64,000 bases of DNA from Streptomyces sp. MP131-18 (GCF_001984575.1 NZ_LZNS01000001.1:6390094-6454093); one strand, 5' to 3'. Shown: positions 8,746 through 17,178, counted from the stretch's first letter. Made by a program: numbers and translations. The notes: generated by a model not told the origin, from the letters alone.

Positions 8746-8858
8746 CACGGCCCTTCGGGCAGCCTACTGCCCGGCTCCCGTGGCGGTGCGGCGGCCTTCT
8801 CGCGGTAGCCTTCCCACGGACGGACGCCAGTGGGAGATCAGCGCGAGGAGCCACGGCC

Positions 8859-9320
8859 ATGGCCGAACACACCAGGTCGAGCATCACCATCGAAGCCACC
8901 CCGGCCGATGTCATGGCGGTGATCGCCGACTTCGGCCGCTACCCGGAGTGGACGGGCGAGGTGAAGGAGGCCGAGGTGCTCGGCACCGACACCGAGGGCA
9001 GGGCCGAGCAGGTCAGGCTGCTCCTCGACGCCGGCGCGATCAAGGACGAGCACACGCTGGCCTACACCTGGCAGGGGCAGCAGGAGGTGAGCTGGTCCCT
9101 GGTGAAGTCCCGCATGCTGCGCGCCCTCGACGGCTCCTACCGGCTGGTGCCGGCCCCCGACGGCCGGCACACCGAGGTCACCTATCAGCTGACCGTCGAC
9201 GTCAAGATCCCGATGCTGGGCACCATCAAGCGCAAGGCCGAGAAGGTCATCATCGACCGCGCCCTGGACGGACTGAAGAAGCGCGTCGAGAGCATCCCGG
9301 GCGACGGCGTCCGGGCCTGA
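8859..9320 (+). CDS. SRPBCC (START-like) family protein
   Basis: The 153-residue protein has the helix-grip pattern of polyketide cyclase/dehydrase-like SRPBCC proteins: an N-terminal strand SSITIEATPADVMAVIADFGRYPEW, a run of beta strands, and a long C-terminal amphipathic helix ending in GLKKRVESI. The fold encloses a hydrophobic ligand pocket; the ligand is unknown. The ATG follows GAGGAG. It ends four bases before the ArsA-like ATPase gene, so the two are probably co-transcribed and translationally linked, as Rv2185c and Rv2184c are arranged in mycobacteria. Confidence 0.85.
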   Translation: MAEHTRSSITIEATPADVMAVIADFGRYPEWTGEVKEAEVLGTDTEGRAEQVRLLLDAGAIKDEHTLAYTWQGQQEVSWSLVKSRMLRALDGSYRLVPAPDGRHTEVTYQLTVDVKIPMLGTIKRKAEKVIIDRALDGLKKRVESIPGDGVRA

Positions 9321-9324
9321 CCCG

Positions 9325-10551
9325 GTGAGCGGCCCGCGGACCCTGTTCGTCACCGGCCCCGGCGGGGACGGCGCCACCACGGTCGCCGCCGCCACCGCGC
9401 TGGCCGCGGCCCGCGCCGGAACGGACACCCTGCTGCTCAGCCCTGCACCCGAAGACCGCCTCGCCGCACTGCTCGGCACCGCGCCACCGCCCCGGGGAGG
9501 GCCGGACGGGCCGGCGCGCGTCGCGCCTGGGCTGACCGCCGCCCGCATCGACCGGGCCGCCGCGTTCCGCGCGGGAGTGCTGGCCGCGCAGCGGCGCGTC
9601 AGGCCTGCGCTCGACCTGGTGGGCGCGGCCGTGCTCGACGACGACGAGCTGACCGAGCTGCCGGGCTCGGGCGAGGCCGCGGTCCTGGGCGCGCTGCACG
9701 CCGCGCACACCGCCGCTGACCCGCCGCGGCTGATCGTTCTCGACCTGCCAGGTGCCGTCGACGCCGTGCGGCTGCTCGCGCTGCCCGGTCAGCTGCGCCG
9801 TTACCTGCGCCGCCTGCTGCCGCAGGAACGGCGCACCGCCCGCGCCCTGCACCCCCTGCTGGCGCAGCTGGCCGGGGTGCCGCTGCCGGCCGCCGCCCTG
9901 CTCGGCGCCGCGGAGGGCTGGGACGCGGGGCTCGCCGCCCTTGAGGCGCTGATTGCGGGGCCGGACACCGCGGCCCGCCTGGTCCTCGACCCGACGGAAC
10001 GCTCCGCCGCCGAACTGCGCGCCGCACGGGCCGGTCTCGCGCTGCACGGCATCGCGGTGGAGTCGGTCGTCGCCAACCGGCTGGTGCCCGCCGCGCCCGC
10101 GGACGCGTGGGCGGCGCGGCTCGCGGCGCGGCAGGAGTCGGTGCTCACCGCGTTCGTCCGTGCCGCCCGGCTGCCCGAGCCGCACCGCCTGCCGCACCTG
10201 GGCGCCGAGCCGGGCCCAGCCGGCCTCGCGGCGCTGCCGCTGCCGCCGCCGGGTCCGCCGCTGCGGGCCGAGCCGCGGCTCACCGACCGGCGGGACGCGG
10301 ACGGGCTGCTGGTGTGGCGGCTGCCGCTGCCCGGCGCGGACCGCGGAGGGCTCGGTCTGGTCCGCCGGGGTGATGAACTGATCGTCACCGTGGGCCCGTT
10401 CCGCCGCGCCCTGCCGCTGCCCGCGGTCCTGCGCCGGTGCACCGTCGCGGGCGCGGCGCTGGCGGACGACGGCGCGCTGGCCGTCCGTTTCGCGCCTGAT
10501 CCGGGCCGTTGGCCGGACGCGGGCTCCGACGGTTCCGGCGGCCCGGGGTAG
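9325..10551 (+). CDS. ArsA/GET3-like ATPase with degenerate P-loop
   Basis: The 408-residue protein aligns in pattern with ArsA/Get3-type SIMIBI ATPases. It has an N-terminal LFVTGPGGDGATTVAAATALAAA segment at the Walker A position, a helical middle, LIVLDLPGA as the switch-like strand near residue 140, VVANRLVP near 255, and a C-terminal beta-rich ArsA_HSP20-like portion. The usual GKGGVGKTT is GPGGDGATT here, so both the signature lysine and the P-loop lysine are replaced. ATP hydrolysis is thus doubtful and a binding or scaffolding role is possible. The GTG start lies directly behind the SRPBCC gene. The Rv2184c neighbourhood in M. tuberculosis is equivalent. Confidence 0.8.
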   Translation: MSGPRTLFVTGPGGDGATTVAAATALAAARAGTDTLLLSPAPEDRLAALLGTAPPPRGGPDGPARVAPGLTAARIDRAAAFRAGVLAAQRRVRPALDLVGAAVLDDDELTELPGSGEAAVLGALHAAHTAADPPRLIVLDLPGAVDAVRLLALPGQLRRYLRRLLPQERRTARALHPLLAQLAGVPLPAAALLGAAEGWDAGLAALEALIAGPDTAARLVLDPTERSAAELRAARAGLALHGIAVESVVANRLVPAAPADAWAARLAARQESVLTAFVRAARLPEPHRLPHLGAEPGPAGLAALPLPPPGPPLRAEPRLTDRRDADGLLVWRLPLPGADRGGLGLVRRGDELIVTVGPFRRALPLPAVLRRCTVAGAALADDGALAVRFAPDPGRWPDAGSDGSGGPG

Positions 10552-10568
10552 TCTCGAAGGGCAGGCTC

Positions 10569-11129
10569 ATGTCCGAGGAGGCCGCGATGAGCAACACCGG
10601 CGAGCACCCCGCAGAAGACGCCGCGGGGCCCGAGCGCCCCCGGGTGCCGGGGAGTTCCGGGTCCGCGGGACCCGAGCCGGACCCGGACGCCTGGGCCGCC
10701 GCCTGCGAGGAGGACCTCGCCGCGGAGCGCGACCGGCGCCGCAGGGAGTACGGCGAGCCGACCGGCGACGCAGCGGACGAGCTGCGCAAGCTCGCCGACG
10801 CGGTCGCCGAGCGCCTCGGCCACCTCGGCGCGGCACTCGGCAGCGGGCTCGGCCCGGCCGCGGGCCTCGCCGCGGGACCGCTCGCGGAGCGGGCCAGGGC
10901 CGCCTTCGAGCCGGTGATCGAGCGTAACGCGGAAGTGATCCAGCACCTCGCCGGTGCGGGCCAGGAGCTGCTCGCCGCCTACCGCGCCGCGGTGCTCGGC
11001 CAGGAGCAGCGCTGGTCGCGCCCGCAGGAGACGGCCGATCCCCCCGACCGCCCGGCGAAGCGGGAGAACGGTGAGAATCCGGACGACCCCGAAGCTCCGC
11101 CCGGATCGCAGCGCATCGACCTGGACTGA
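10569..11129 (+). CDS. SCO2127-type protein (DUF5304), upstream of glkA
   Basis: The 186-residue acidic protein has a disordered N-terminus rich in Glu/Pro/Gly. A central amphipathic helical segment (about 65-150) follows, with ELRKLADAVAERLGHLGAALGSG, and then a charged tail. It sits immediately upstream of glucokinase, the position of S. coelicolor SCO2127, a roughly 20-kDa protein implicated in carbon catabolite repression together with glkA. I know of no assigned enzymatic activity. The ATG at 10569 is followed by a second in-frame ATG at 10587 (MSNTGEHP); GGCAG and GAGGAG precede them respectively, so the shorter start is also possible. Confidence 0.75.
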   Translation: MSEEAAMSNTGEHPAEDAAGPERPRVPGSSGSAGPEPDPDAWAAACEEDLAAERDRRRREYGEPTGDAADELRKLADAVAERLGHLGAALGSGLGPAAGLAAGPLAERARAAFEPVIERNAEVIQHLAGAGQELLAAYRAAVLGQEQRWSRPQETADPPDRPAKRENGENPDDPEAPPGSQRIDLD

Positions 11130-11223
11130 AGCGGGGGAGTGACGTACGCCTCCCTCCGGTACCGTGGTCAGCGGCGGGGATCGATCCACTACCTGACATC
11201 ACTTGAGGGACCAGTCACTCCAC

Positions 11224-11247
11224 CCCCCTTCGGCGCGAGGGGGTTTT
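11224..11247 (+). terminator. Intrinsic terminator between the SCO2127-like gene and glkA
   Basis: CCCCCTT (11224-11230), loop CGGCGC, GAGGGGG (11237-11243) is followed by TTTT, a textbook rho-independent signal that is unusual at this GC content. It lies in the 250-base gap before glkA and could end upstream transcription or act as an attenuator of read-through into glkA. Confidence 0.65.
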
Positions 11248-11379
11248 CACCCGGCCGCCGTGGCGACCACGGCGGTTCGGCCCTGTCCTGTGCCCGGGAG
11301 GTGCACGGACCGGGGGCCACGGCGCGGCCCTGCCGCGCGCGGGCGGATCGGGGTGCGCGGTCCATGCGAAGGAGATCTG

Positions 11380-12321
11380 ATGGGACTGACCATCGGCGTC
11401 GATATCGGCGGCACGAAGATCGCGGCCGGCGTGGTCGACGAAGACGGCACCATCCTCGACACGTGTCAGGTGGCGACCCCACCCTCTCCCGAAGGCGTCG
11501 TCGAGGCCATCGCCGATGCCATCAAGACCGTGGGCAAGGGCACCTCGGCCGAGGCCGTCGGCATCGGCGCGGCCGGTTACGTCGACGACAAGCGGGCCAC
11601 CGTCCTCTTCGCGCCGAACATCGCCTGGCGGCACGAGACGCTGAAGGACAAGATCGAGCAGCGCGTCAGCCTGTCCGTCGTCGTGGAGAACGACGCCAAC
11701 GCCGCGGCCTGGGGCGAGTACCGCTTCGGCGCCGGCACCGGGCACGACGACGTCGTGTGCATCACGCTCGGCACCGGCCTGGGCGGCGGCATCATCATCG
11801 GCGGGCGGCTGCACCGCGGCAGGTTCGGCGTGGCCGGCGAGTTCGGGCACCTGCGCGTCGTTCCCGACGGCCTGCTGTGCGGCTGCGGCAGCCAGGGCTG
11901 CTGGGAGCAGTACGCCTCGGGCCGGGCCCTGGTGCGGTACGCAAGGCAGCGGGCCACGGCCACCCCGGAGGCCGCCGAGGCGCTGCTCGCCGAGGGCGAC
12001 GGCACTCCCGAGGGCATCGAGGGCCGGCACGTCAGCGCCGCCGCCCGGCAGGGCGACCCGGTCGCCATCGACTCCTTCCGCGAGCTGGCCCGCTGGGCCG
12101 GGGCCGGGCTGGCCGACCTGGCCTCCCTGTTCGACCCCTCCGCGTTCATCGTCGGCGGCGGCGTCTCGGACGAGGGGGACCTCGTGCTCGACCCGATCCG
12201 CAAGTCGTTCCGCCGCTGGCTCGTCGGCAGCAGGTACCGGCCGCATGCCCAGGTACTTGCCGCGCAGCTGGGCGGCCGGGCGGGTCTGGTGGGTGCGGCC
12301 GACCTCGCCCGCCAGGGTTAG
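11380..12321 (+). CDS. glkA: ROK-family glucokinase
   Basis: GlkA phosphorylates glucose with ATP; in Streptomyces it is also needed for glucose repression of many catabolic genes. The 313-residue product has the phosphate-binding VDIGGTKIA at residues 7-15, the ROK glucose-binding region ENDANAAAWGE, GTGLGGGII, EFGH, and the zinc-binding CGCGSQGCWEQ cluster near residue 167. The ATG at 11380 follows GAAGGAG by 7 bases; an in-frame GTG/ATG extension to 11203 gives unrelated basic sequence. A terminator-like hairpin lies upstream, so glkA may have its own promoter. It is followed 16 bases later by a GTG-initiated phosphatase-family gene. Confidence 0.95.
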   Translation: MGLTIGVDIGGTKIAAGVVDEDGTILDTCQVATPPSPEGVVEAIADAIKTVGKGTSAEAVGIGAAGYVDDKRATVLFAPNIAWRHETLKDKIEQRVSLSVVVENDANAAAWGEYRFGAGTGHDDVVCITLGTGLGGGIIIGGRLHRGRFGVAGEFGHLRVVPDGLLCGCGSQGCWEQYASGRALVRYARQRATATPEAAEALLAEGDGTPEGIEGRHVSAAARQGDPVAIDSFRELARWAGAGLADLASLFDPSAFIVGGGVSDEGDLVLDPIRKSFRRWLVGSRYRPHAQVLAAQLGGRAGLVGAADLARQG

Positions 12322-12337
12322 CGGGGGCCGGGCGGCG

Positions 12338-13063
12338 GTGCCGGCGGAGCTGCGGCTGCTCAGCTACAACGTCCGTTCCCTGCGCGACGACCGGGCGGCG
12401 CTCGGCCGCGTGATCCGCGGCTGCGCCCCCGACGTGGTGTGCGTCCAGGAGGCCCCCCGCTTCTTCGGCTGGCGCGCGAGCGCCGCGCGCCTCGCGCGGG
12501 AGACGGGCCTGCTGTACGTGACGGGCGGGGCGCCGTCCTGCGGCACGATGATCCTGGCCGCGCCGCGCCTCTCCGTCGCGTACGCGGAGGACGTCACGTG
12601 GCCGCGCACGCCGGGACTGCACCGCCGTGGCCTGGCCACCGCGGTGCTGCGCCTGGCCACCGGCGCGCGCCTGACGGTGGTCAGCTGCCACCTGAGCCTG
12701 GACCCGGCCGAACGGTACCGGCAGGGCGGGCTGCTGCTGGGACGGCTGGCCGAGCTCCGCGCGCGGGGCGGCCAGGCGGCGGTGGTGGCGGGGGATCTGA
12801 ACGACCTGCCGGGCGGGCGCACGTTCCGGCTGCTCGCCGGGGCGCTCACGGACGCGTGGCGGCAGGCGCCCGAGGGCGGCGGGGACACGTTCCCCTCGGC
12901 GGGCCGGGACCGCCGCATCGACGCCGTGCTGTGCACGCCCGCCGTGGAGGTCCTCGGCTGCGGCGTGCCGCGGCGGCTGCCGGGGGTAGGCCCCGGCGAC
13001 CTGGCCGCCGCGACGGACCACCTGCCGCTCCTCGCCAGGCTCCGCCTGCCCGGCATGCCCTGA
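12338..13063 (+). CDS. Endonuclease/exonuclease/phosphatase (EEP) family protein
   Basis: The 241-residue product shows the EEP metal-hydrolase motifs in order: LLSYNVRSLRDD at the N-terminus, CVQEAPRFF (metal-binding Glu), GDLNDLPGG (Asp-x-Asn) and the C-terminal TDHLPLLARL (Asp-His catalytic pair). The substrate could be a nucleic acid, sphingomyelin-like lipid or phosphoinositide, which sequence does not decide. The GTG at 12338 is preferred because it begins exactly before the core fold and lies after the glkA stop. No signal peptide is present, so it is cytoplasmic. Confidence 0.85.
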   Translation: MPAELRLLSYNVRSLRDDRAALGRVIRGCAPDVVCVQEAPRFFGWRASAARLARETGLLYVTGGAPSCGTMILAAPRLSVAYAEDVTWPRTPGLHRRGLATAVLRLATGARLTVVSCHLSLDPAERYRQGGLLLGRLAELRARGGQAAVVAGDLNDLPGGRTFRLLAGALTDAWRQAPEGGGDTFPSAGRDRRIDAVLCTPAVEVLGCGVPRRLPGVGPGDLAAATDHLPLLARLRLPGMP

Positions 13064-13075
13064 ACGGCTCCCCCC

Positions 13076-13101
13076 GAGCGACGCCGGAACCGGCGCCGCT
13101 C
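13076..13101. terminator. Terminator between convergent genes
   Basis: GAGCGACGCCGG and CCGGCGCCGCTC form a 12-bp stem with one mismatch, flanked by C and G runs, in the gap between the EEP gene and the oppositely oriented membrane protein gene. Confidence 0.55.
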
Positions 13102-13112
13102 GCGGGGCCGGT

Positions 13113-13688
13113 CTACACGACCGCGCCGTTGCCCGGGTCCGTCCAGTCGTCGTCGTGGCCGTCGCGCATGCGGGAGACCAGCGTGGCGAAGCCGCCGAGG
13201 AACCCGCCGATGCCCAGGGTGACGACCCACCAGCTCATCTCGCGCTGGAGCAGCATCGTTCCGATGAGCAGCAACGGGCCGCCGAGCACGGCGAGCCAGG
13301 CCAGCTTGGTGGAGAGGTCGGTCTCCGGCAGCGGCGGCGGCTCCGGTGGCACGAAGTGGTCATCCTCCTCGTCCTCCGCCGCGTCCCAGTCCCGTGGGCC
13401 GGCGGCGGGCACCTCCACGGGCCCTTCCACGGGCCCCTCGGTGGTCCCCTCGGCCGTCCCTTCAGCCGTCCCCTCCGCCACCGGCTCGGCCGGTGGCTCG
13501 GCGACGTGAACGCGGTCGGTGCCGTCCCCGGCGTCGAACCGGTCGCTCTCCACCGGGGGTGAGGCCAGTGGCCAGACGCCCGGCGGGTCCTTGGGCTCCT
13601 CGCCGTAGCCGGCGACGATCTCGGCCCACGCGGCTTCCTCGTCGATCGGGTCGCGGCCGTCGCCGCGCTCCTGGTCACGTTCCGTCAC
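13113..13688 (-). CDS. Acidic membrane protein with EG-repeat linker
   Basis: The 191-residue product has a long acidic cytoplasmic N-terminal region and two closely spaced transmembrane segments near the C-terminus (WLAVLGGPLLLIGTMLL and WWVVTLGIGGFLGGFATLV). A charged end, DGHDDDWTDPGN, closes the protein. Residues about 70-95 are a short-period Glu-Gly-Thr/Pro repeat (AEGTAEGTAEGTTEG...). The GTG at 13688 overlaps the last codons of the upstream hydrolase gene by 14 bases, so the two are co-translated. The sequence resembles small DUF-type membrane proteins seen next to this hydrolase in other streptomycetes; no function is known to me. Confidence 0.75.
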   Translation of the reverse strand: MTERDQERGDGRDPIDEEAAWAEIVAGYGEEPKDPPGVWPLASPPVESDRFDAGDGTDRVHVAEPPAEPVAEGTAEGTAEGTTEGPVEGPVEVPAAGPRDWDAAEDEEDDHFVPPEPPPLPETDLSTKLAWLAVLGGPLLLIGTMLLQREMSWWVVTLGIGGFLGGFATLVSRMRDGHDDDWTDPGNGAVV

Positions 13689-14445
13689 GGGCAGTCTTCC
13701 TTGTCGCGAGCCTGCTGATGAAGGCGTCCGTCTCTTGAAAGATACGCTCCGCGTCGCGGTCGAGGGTGGCCACATGAAAGCTGAATTCGAGCACATGCTC
13801 GGTGACGTCCGTGGAGGAGACGGCGGCCCGCACCACGGCCGAGTCGCCGACCGGCACGACGTGGTCGACCCGGCTGCGCAGCAGCAGCAACGGCTGTGTG
13901 ACCTGCGGCAGTTCCTCCCTGACGCGGGAGAACAGGGACCGCACCGAGTGGGCCGCGTGCAGCGGCACCCGGTCGTACCCGGTCTCCAGGACCCCCTCCT
14001 TCGCGATGTCCGAGATCAGCCCCCTGGTGCTGGGCACCAGGTGCCGCAGCACCGGCAGCGCGTAGCCCTGGAGCCGCGGAAATGTGACCGCGGGATTGAC
14101 CACCACGACGCCGCTGACGGCCGGACCGCGGCGGGCGGCGAGGCGCAGCGCCAGCGCGCCGCCCATCGACAGGCCGCACACGAAGACGTGCTCGCACCGT
14201 TCCGTCAGCTGCCGCAGCTCGCGGTCGACGGCCGCGTACCAGTCCTGCCAGCCGGTGCGTTGGAGATCCTGCCAGCGGGTGCCGTGGCCCGGCAGCAGCG
14301 GAAGGGACACGGTCAGCCCCCGGGCCGCCAGGTGCTCCGCCCACGGCCGCAGGGACTGCGGGGAGCCGGTGAACCCGTGACACAGCAGCACGCCTGTTGC
14401 CGAGCCGTCGTGCGTGAAGGGCTCGGCCCCGGGAAGAAGCAGCAT
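13675..14445 (-). CDS. Alpha/beta hydrolase (esterase/lipase)
   Basis: The 256-residue protein is a cytoplasmic serine hydrolase of the carboxylesterase or monoglyceride-lipase kind. It has LLCHGFTGSPQSLRPWAE (oxyanion loop HGFTGS), the nucleophile elbow GLSMGG with Ser93, Asp194 in SRVDHVVPVGD, and His224 in FSFHVATLD. The ATG at 14445 follows ACGGAG. The gene is divergent from the acyltransferase at 14567 with 120 bases between, and overlaps the downstream membrane protein gene. A lipid ester substrate is an inference from the neighbouring acyltransferase. Confidence 0.88.
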   Translation of the reverse strand: MLLLPGAEPFTHDGSATGVLLCHGFTGSPQSLRPWAEHLAARGLTVSLPLLPGHGTRWQDLQRTGWQDWYAAVDRELRQLTERCEHVFVCGLSMGGALALRLAARRGPAVSGVVVVNPAVTFPRLQGYALPVLRHLVPSTRGLISDIAKEGVLETGYDRVPLHAAHSVRSLFSRVREELPQVTQPLLLLRSRVDHVVPVGDSAVVRAAVSSTDVTEHVLEFSFHVATLDRDAERIFQETDAFISRLATRKTARDGT

Positions 14446-14566
14446 CGGCTCGACTCCGTTCCTCTTCTCGGAAACGGCTGCCACCCTACGCGGGCGCTTC
14501 TGGGTGCGCCATGCGCGGCCGTTGCCCAGTAGGGTCGGGCCAGACAAAGACAGGAAGGCGGCCGGG

Positions 14567-15325
14567 GTGCTGTACGGGGCGATGAAGGTGTCCGTGGGGG
14601 CGGGGCTGAAACTGGCCTTCCGGCCCTGGGTGGAGGGCAAGGAGCACGTGCCCGCCGAAGGGCCCGCCATTCTGGCGAGCAACCACCTGTCGTTTTCCGA
14701 CTCGTTCTTCCTGCCGGCCGTGCTCGACCGCAAGGTCACGTTCATCGCGAAGGCCGAGTACTTCACCTCACCCGGGATCAAGGGCCGGCTGACCGCCGCG
14801 TTCTTCAGGGGGGTCGGCCAGCTTCCCGTGGACCGTTCGGGTGCCAGAGGGGCCGGCGAGGCGGCCATAAGCAGCGGGATCGCGGTGCTGGAGCGCGGCG
14901 AGCTGTTCGGGATCTACCCGGAGGGCACGCGTTCGCCGGACGGGCGTCTCTACCGCGGCAGGCCGGGCGGCCTGGCCCGGGTCGCGCTGGCCACCGGGGC
15001 GCCGGTGCTGCCGGTCGCGATGATCGACACGGAGAAGATCCAGCCGCCGGGGAAGGTCGTGCCGAAACTCATGCGCCCCGGCATCAGGATCGGCGAGCCG
15101 CTGGACTTCTCGCGGTACCAGGGGATGGAGGGCGACCGCTTCATCCTGCGGTCGCTCACCGACGAGGTGATGTACGCCATCATGAAGCTCTCCGGCCAGG
15201 AGTACGTCGACGTCTACGCCACCGCCGCCAAGCGGCAGTTGGCCGAGGAGAAGCAGCAGGACAAGGCGCAGGAGAAGCAGGACAAGGCCAAGGACAAGGC
15301 CCAGGACAAGGCCGGGGACGACTGA
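14567..15325 (+). CDS. 1-acyl-sn-glycerol-3-phosphate acyltransferase (PlsC-like)
   Basis: The 252-residue protein transfers acyl groups to lysophosphatidate or a related acceptor at the membrane. It carries the acyltransferase block I HX4D (NHLSFSD, His40 and Asp45), block II around GQLPVDRSG, and block III IYPEGTRSPDG (119-122). The GTG follows CAGGAAGG. The last 25 residues are an unusual Lys/Asp/Gln-rich tandem repeat (KQDKAKDKAQDKA), probably disordered. The product corresponds to Rv2182c by position. It ends 39 bases before macS and may be co-transcribed with the two-component genes. Confidence 0.9.
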   Translation: MLYGAMKVSVGAGLKLAFRPWVEGKEHVPAEGPAILASNHLSFSDSFFLPAVLDRKVTFIAKAEYFTSPGIKGRLTAAFFRGVGQLPVDRSGARGAGEAAISSGIAVLERGELFGIYPEGTRSPDGRLYRGRPGGLARVALATGAPVLPVAMIDTEKIQPPGKVVPKLMRPGIRIGEPLDFSRYQGMEGDRFILRSLTDEVMYAIMKLSGQEYVDVYATAAKRQLAEEKQQDKAQEKQDKAKDKAQDKAGDD

Positions 15326-15364
15326 CCGCGGGCGGGCCCGTGGCACGGGGAACGGGGGAGGCAC

Positions 15365-16522
15365 ATGGCCGGGGAACCGGCGTCGATAACCGTGGAACAG
15401 CCGATGTGGCGGGCCCTGTCCGCGTACCGGCTGCTGGCCGCGGGCTACGCCTGGGTCCTGTTCCTGCTCGCGTACGGGGACTACGCCCGGCCGTGGGTGG
15501 GCGTCGGCTACCTGGGCGTGCTGATGCTGTGGACGGCCGTGACGTTCCGCGCCGTCTCCTCGGCCGAACGCTGCCGGCCCGCCTTCCTCGCGGCCGACGT
15601 GGTGCTCGGGGTGACGGGCATTCTGCTGAGCCCGGCCGCCGACCCGCCCGACGTGGTGGGGCCGACTCTCCCCTCGATCTGGGTCGCCGGCTCCGTGCTC
15701 GCCGTGTCGCTGAAGGGCGGCTGGCGCCTCGGCCTGGCCGCCGCCGTGGTGGTCGGGGCCGCCAACCTCGTCGAGGACGGCGAGCTCTCCGGCGTCACCC
15801 TCCAGAACGCGGTGCTGGTGTGCGTCGCGGCCATCACCATCGGCTACGTCGTGGAGGTCGCCAGGGCCAGCGAGCGGACCCTCGCGAAAGCGGTGCGCAT
15901 CGAGGCCGCCACCAGGGAACGGGAGCGGCTGGCCCGCGACATCCACGACAGCGTGCTCCAGGTGCTGGCGATGGTGCAGCGGCGCGGCACGGCCATCGGC
16001 GGCGAGGCCGCGGAGCTGGGCCGGCTCGCGGGCGAGCAGGAACGGGCGCTGCGGGCGCTGGTCAGCGCCGACCCCACGCCGGCCGGCGGCCCGGCCGAGG
16101 CGGATCTGCGGATGCTGCTGACGGGCGCGGCCGGTTCGGGCGAGCGCGTCACCTACGCGGGCCCCGGCGAGCCGGTGCTGCTGCCCGCACCGGCCGCGAG
16201 CGAGCTGGCCGCGGCGGTCGCCGCGGCGCTGGACAACGTGCGCAGGCACGCGGGCGGCGCGGCGAGCGCGTGGATCCTGCTGGAGGACGAGCCGGACGAG
16301 GTGCTGGTGACGGTGCGCGACGACGGCCGGGGCATCCCCGAGGGGCGGCTGGCCGCCGCGGAGGCGGAGGGCCGCCTCGGCGCGGCCCTCTCGATCCGCG
16401 GGCGCCTGCGGGACCTGGGCGGCAGCGCGGAGTGGGTGTCCCTGCCGGGGCAGGGCACCGAGGTCGAACTGCGGCTGCCGAAAACCGGCGGCGGATACGG
16501 CGGAAAGGACAACGGGGCATGA
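15365..16522 (+). CDS. macS: Sensor histidine kinase MacS
   Basis: The 385-residue membrane kinase has about five hydrophobic segments in residues 15-165. A HisKA_3 dimerisation domain follows with the phosphoacceptor His194 in RERLARDIHDSVLQV, then a HATPase_c domain with LDNVRRHAGG (N box) and VRDDGRGIPEG (G box). It forms an ATGA overlap with the response regulator. Order and content match the MacRS pair (SCO2120/SCO2121 region) of S. coelicolor, linked to actinorhodin production and morphogenesis. The signal it senses is unknown. The ATG is preceded by GGGGGAGG. Confidence 0.88.
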   Translation: MAGEPASITVEQPMWRALSAYRLLAAGYAWVLFLLAYGDYARPWVGVGYLGVLMLWTAVTFRAVSSAERCRPAFLAADVVLGVTGILLSPAADPPDVVGPTLPSIWVAGSVLAVSLKGGWRLGLAAAVVVGAANLVEDGELSGVTLQNAVLVCVAAITIGYVVEVARASERTLAKAVRIEAATRERERLARDIHDSVLQVLAMVQRRGTAIGGEAAELGRLAGEQERALRALVSADPTPAGGPAEADLRMLLTGAAGSGERVTYAGPGEPVLLPAPAASELAAAVAAALDNVRRHAGGAASAWILLEDEPDEVLVTVRDDGRGIPEGRLAAAEAEGRLGAALSIRGRLRDLGGSAEWVSLPGQGTEVELRLPKTGGGYGGKDNGA

Positions 16523-17178
16523 GCGAACGGCCGTTGACCGTGATGGTCGTCGACGACCACCCGATGTGGCGGGACGCGGTGGCCCGCGACCTCGGCGAGG
16601 CGGGCTGCGAAGTGGTGGCCACCGCGGGCGACGGTCCGCAGGCGGTGCGCAGGGCGCGGGCCGTCCGGCCGGACGTGCTGGTCCTGGACCTGAACCTGCC
16701 GGGTCTGCCGGGCGCCGAGGTGTGCCGCCAGCTGGCCGGGAACATCCACGTGCTCGTGCTCTCGGCGAGCGGCGAGCAGGAGGACGTGCTGGAGGCGGTG
16801 AAGGCGGGCGCCACCGGCTACCTGGTGAAGTCGGCGAGCGCGGCCGAGCTGGTCGACGCGGTCCGGCGGACGGCCGTCGGGGACGCGGTGTTCACACCGG
16901 GGCTCGCGGGTCTGGTGCTCGGCGAGTTCCGGCGGCTGGCCACCGCGTCCGCCCCCGACGCGGGTGGTGCCGCGGACGTGCCGCGCCTCACCGAGCGCGA
17001 GACGGAGGTGCTGCGGCTGGTGGCGAAGGGACTGACGTACCGCCAGATCGCGGACCGGCTCGTGATCTCGCACCGCACGGTGCAGAACCACGTACAGAAC
17101 ACGCTGGGCAAGCTCCAGCTCCACAACCGCGCCGAACTGGTGCGCTACGCCATCGAAAGCGGCCTCGACGCCGGCTGA
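16519..17178 (+). CDS. macR: LuxR/NarL-family response regulator MacR
   Basis: The 219-residue regulator has an N-terminal receiver domain with acidic pocket VVDDHP, phosphoacceptor Asp57 in LVLDLNLPG and Lys in GYLVKSAS. A C-terminal LuxR helix-turn-helix follows (LTERETEVLRLVAKGLTYRQIADRLVISHRTVQNHV). Its ATG overlaps the macS stop, so the pair is translationally coupled. In S. coelicolor MacR is reported to control membrane-protein genes important for development. The last bases of the gene are duplicated 127 bases downstream. Confidence 0.9.
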   Translation: MSERPLTVMVVDDHPMWRDAVARDLGEAGCEVVATAGDGPQAVRRARAVRPDVLVLDLNLPGLPGAEVCRQLAGNIHVLVLSASGEQEDVLEAVKAGATGYLVKSASAAELVDAVRRTAVGDAVFTPGLAGLVLGEFRRLATASAPDAGGAADVPRLTERETEVLRLVAKGLTYRQIADRLVISHRTVQNHVQNTLGKLQLHNRAELVRYAIESGLDAG

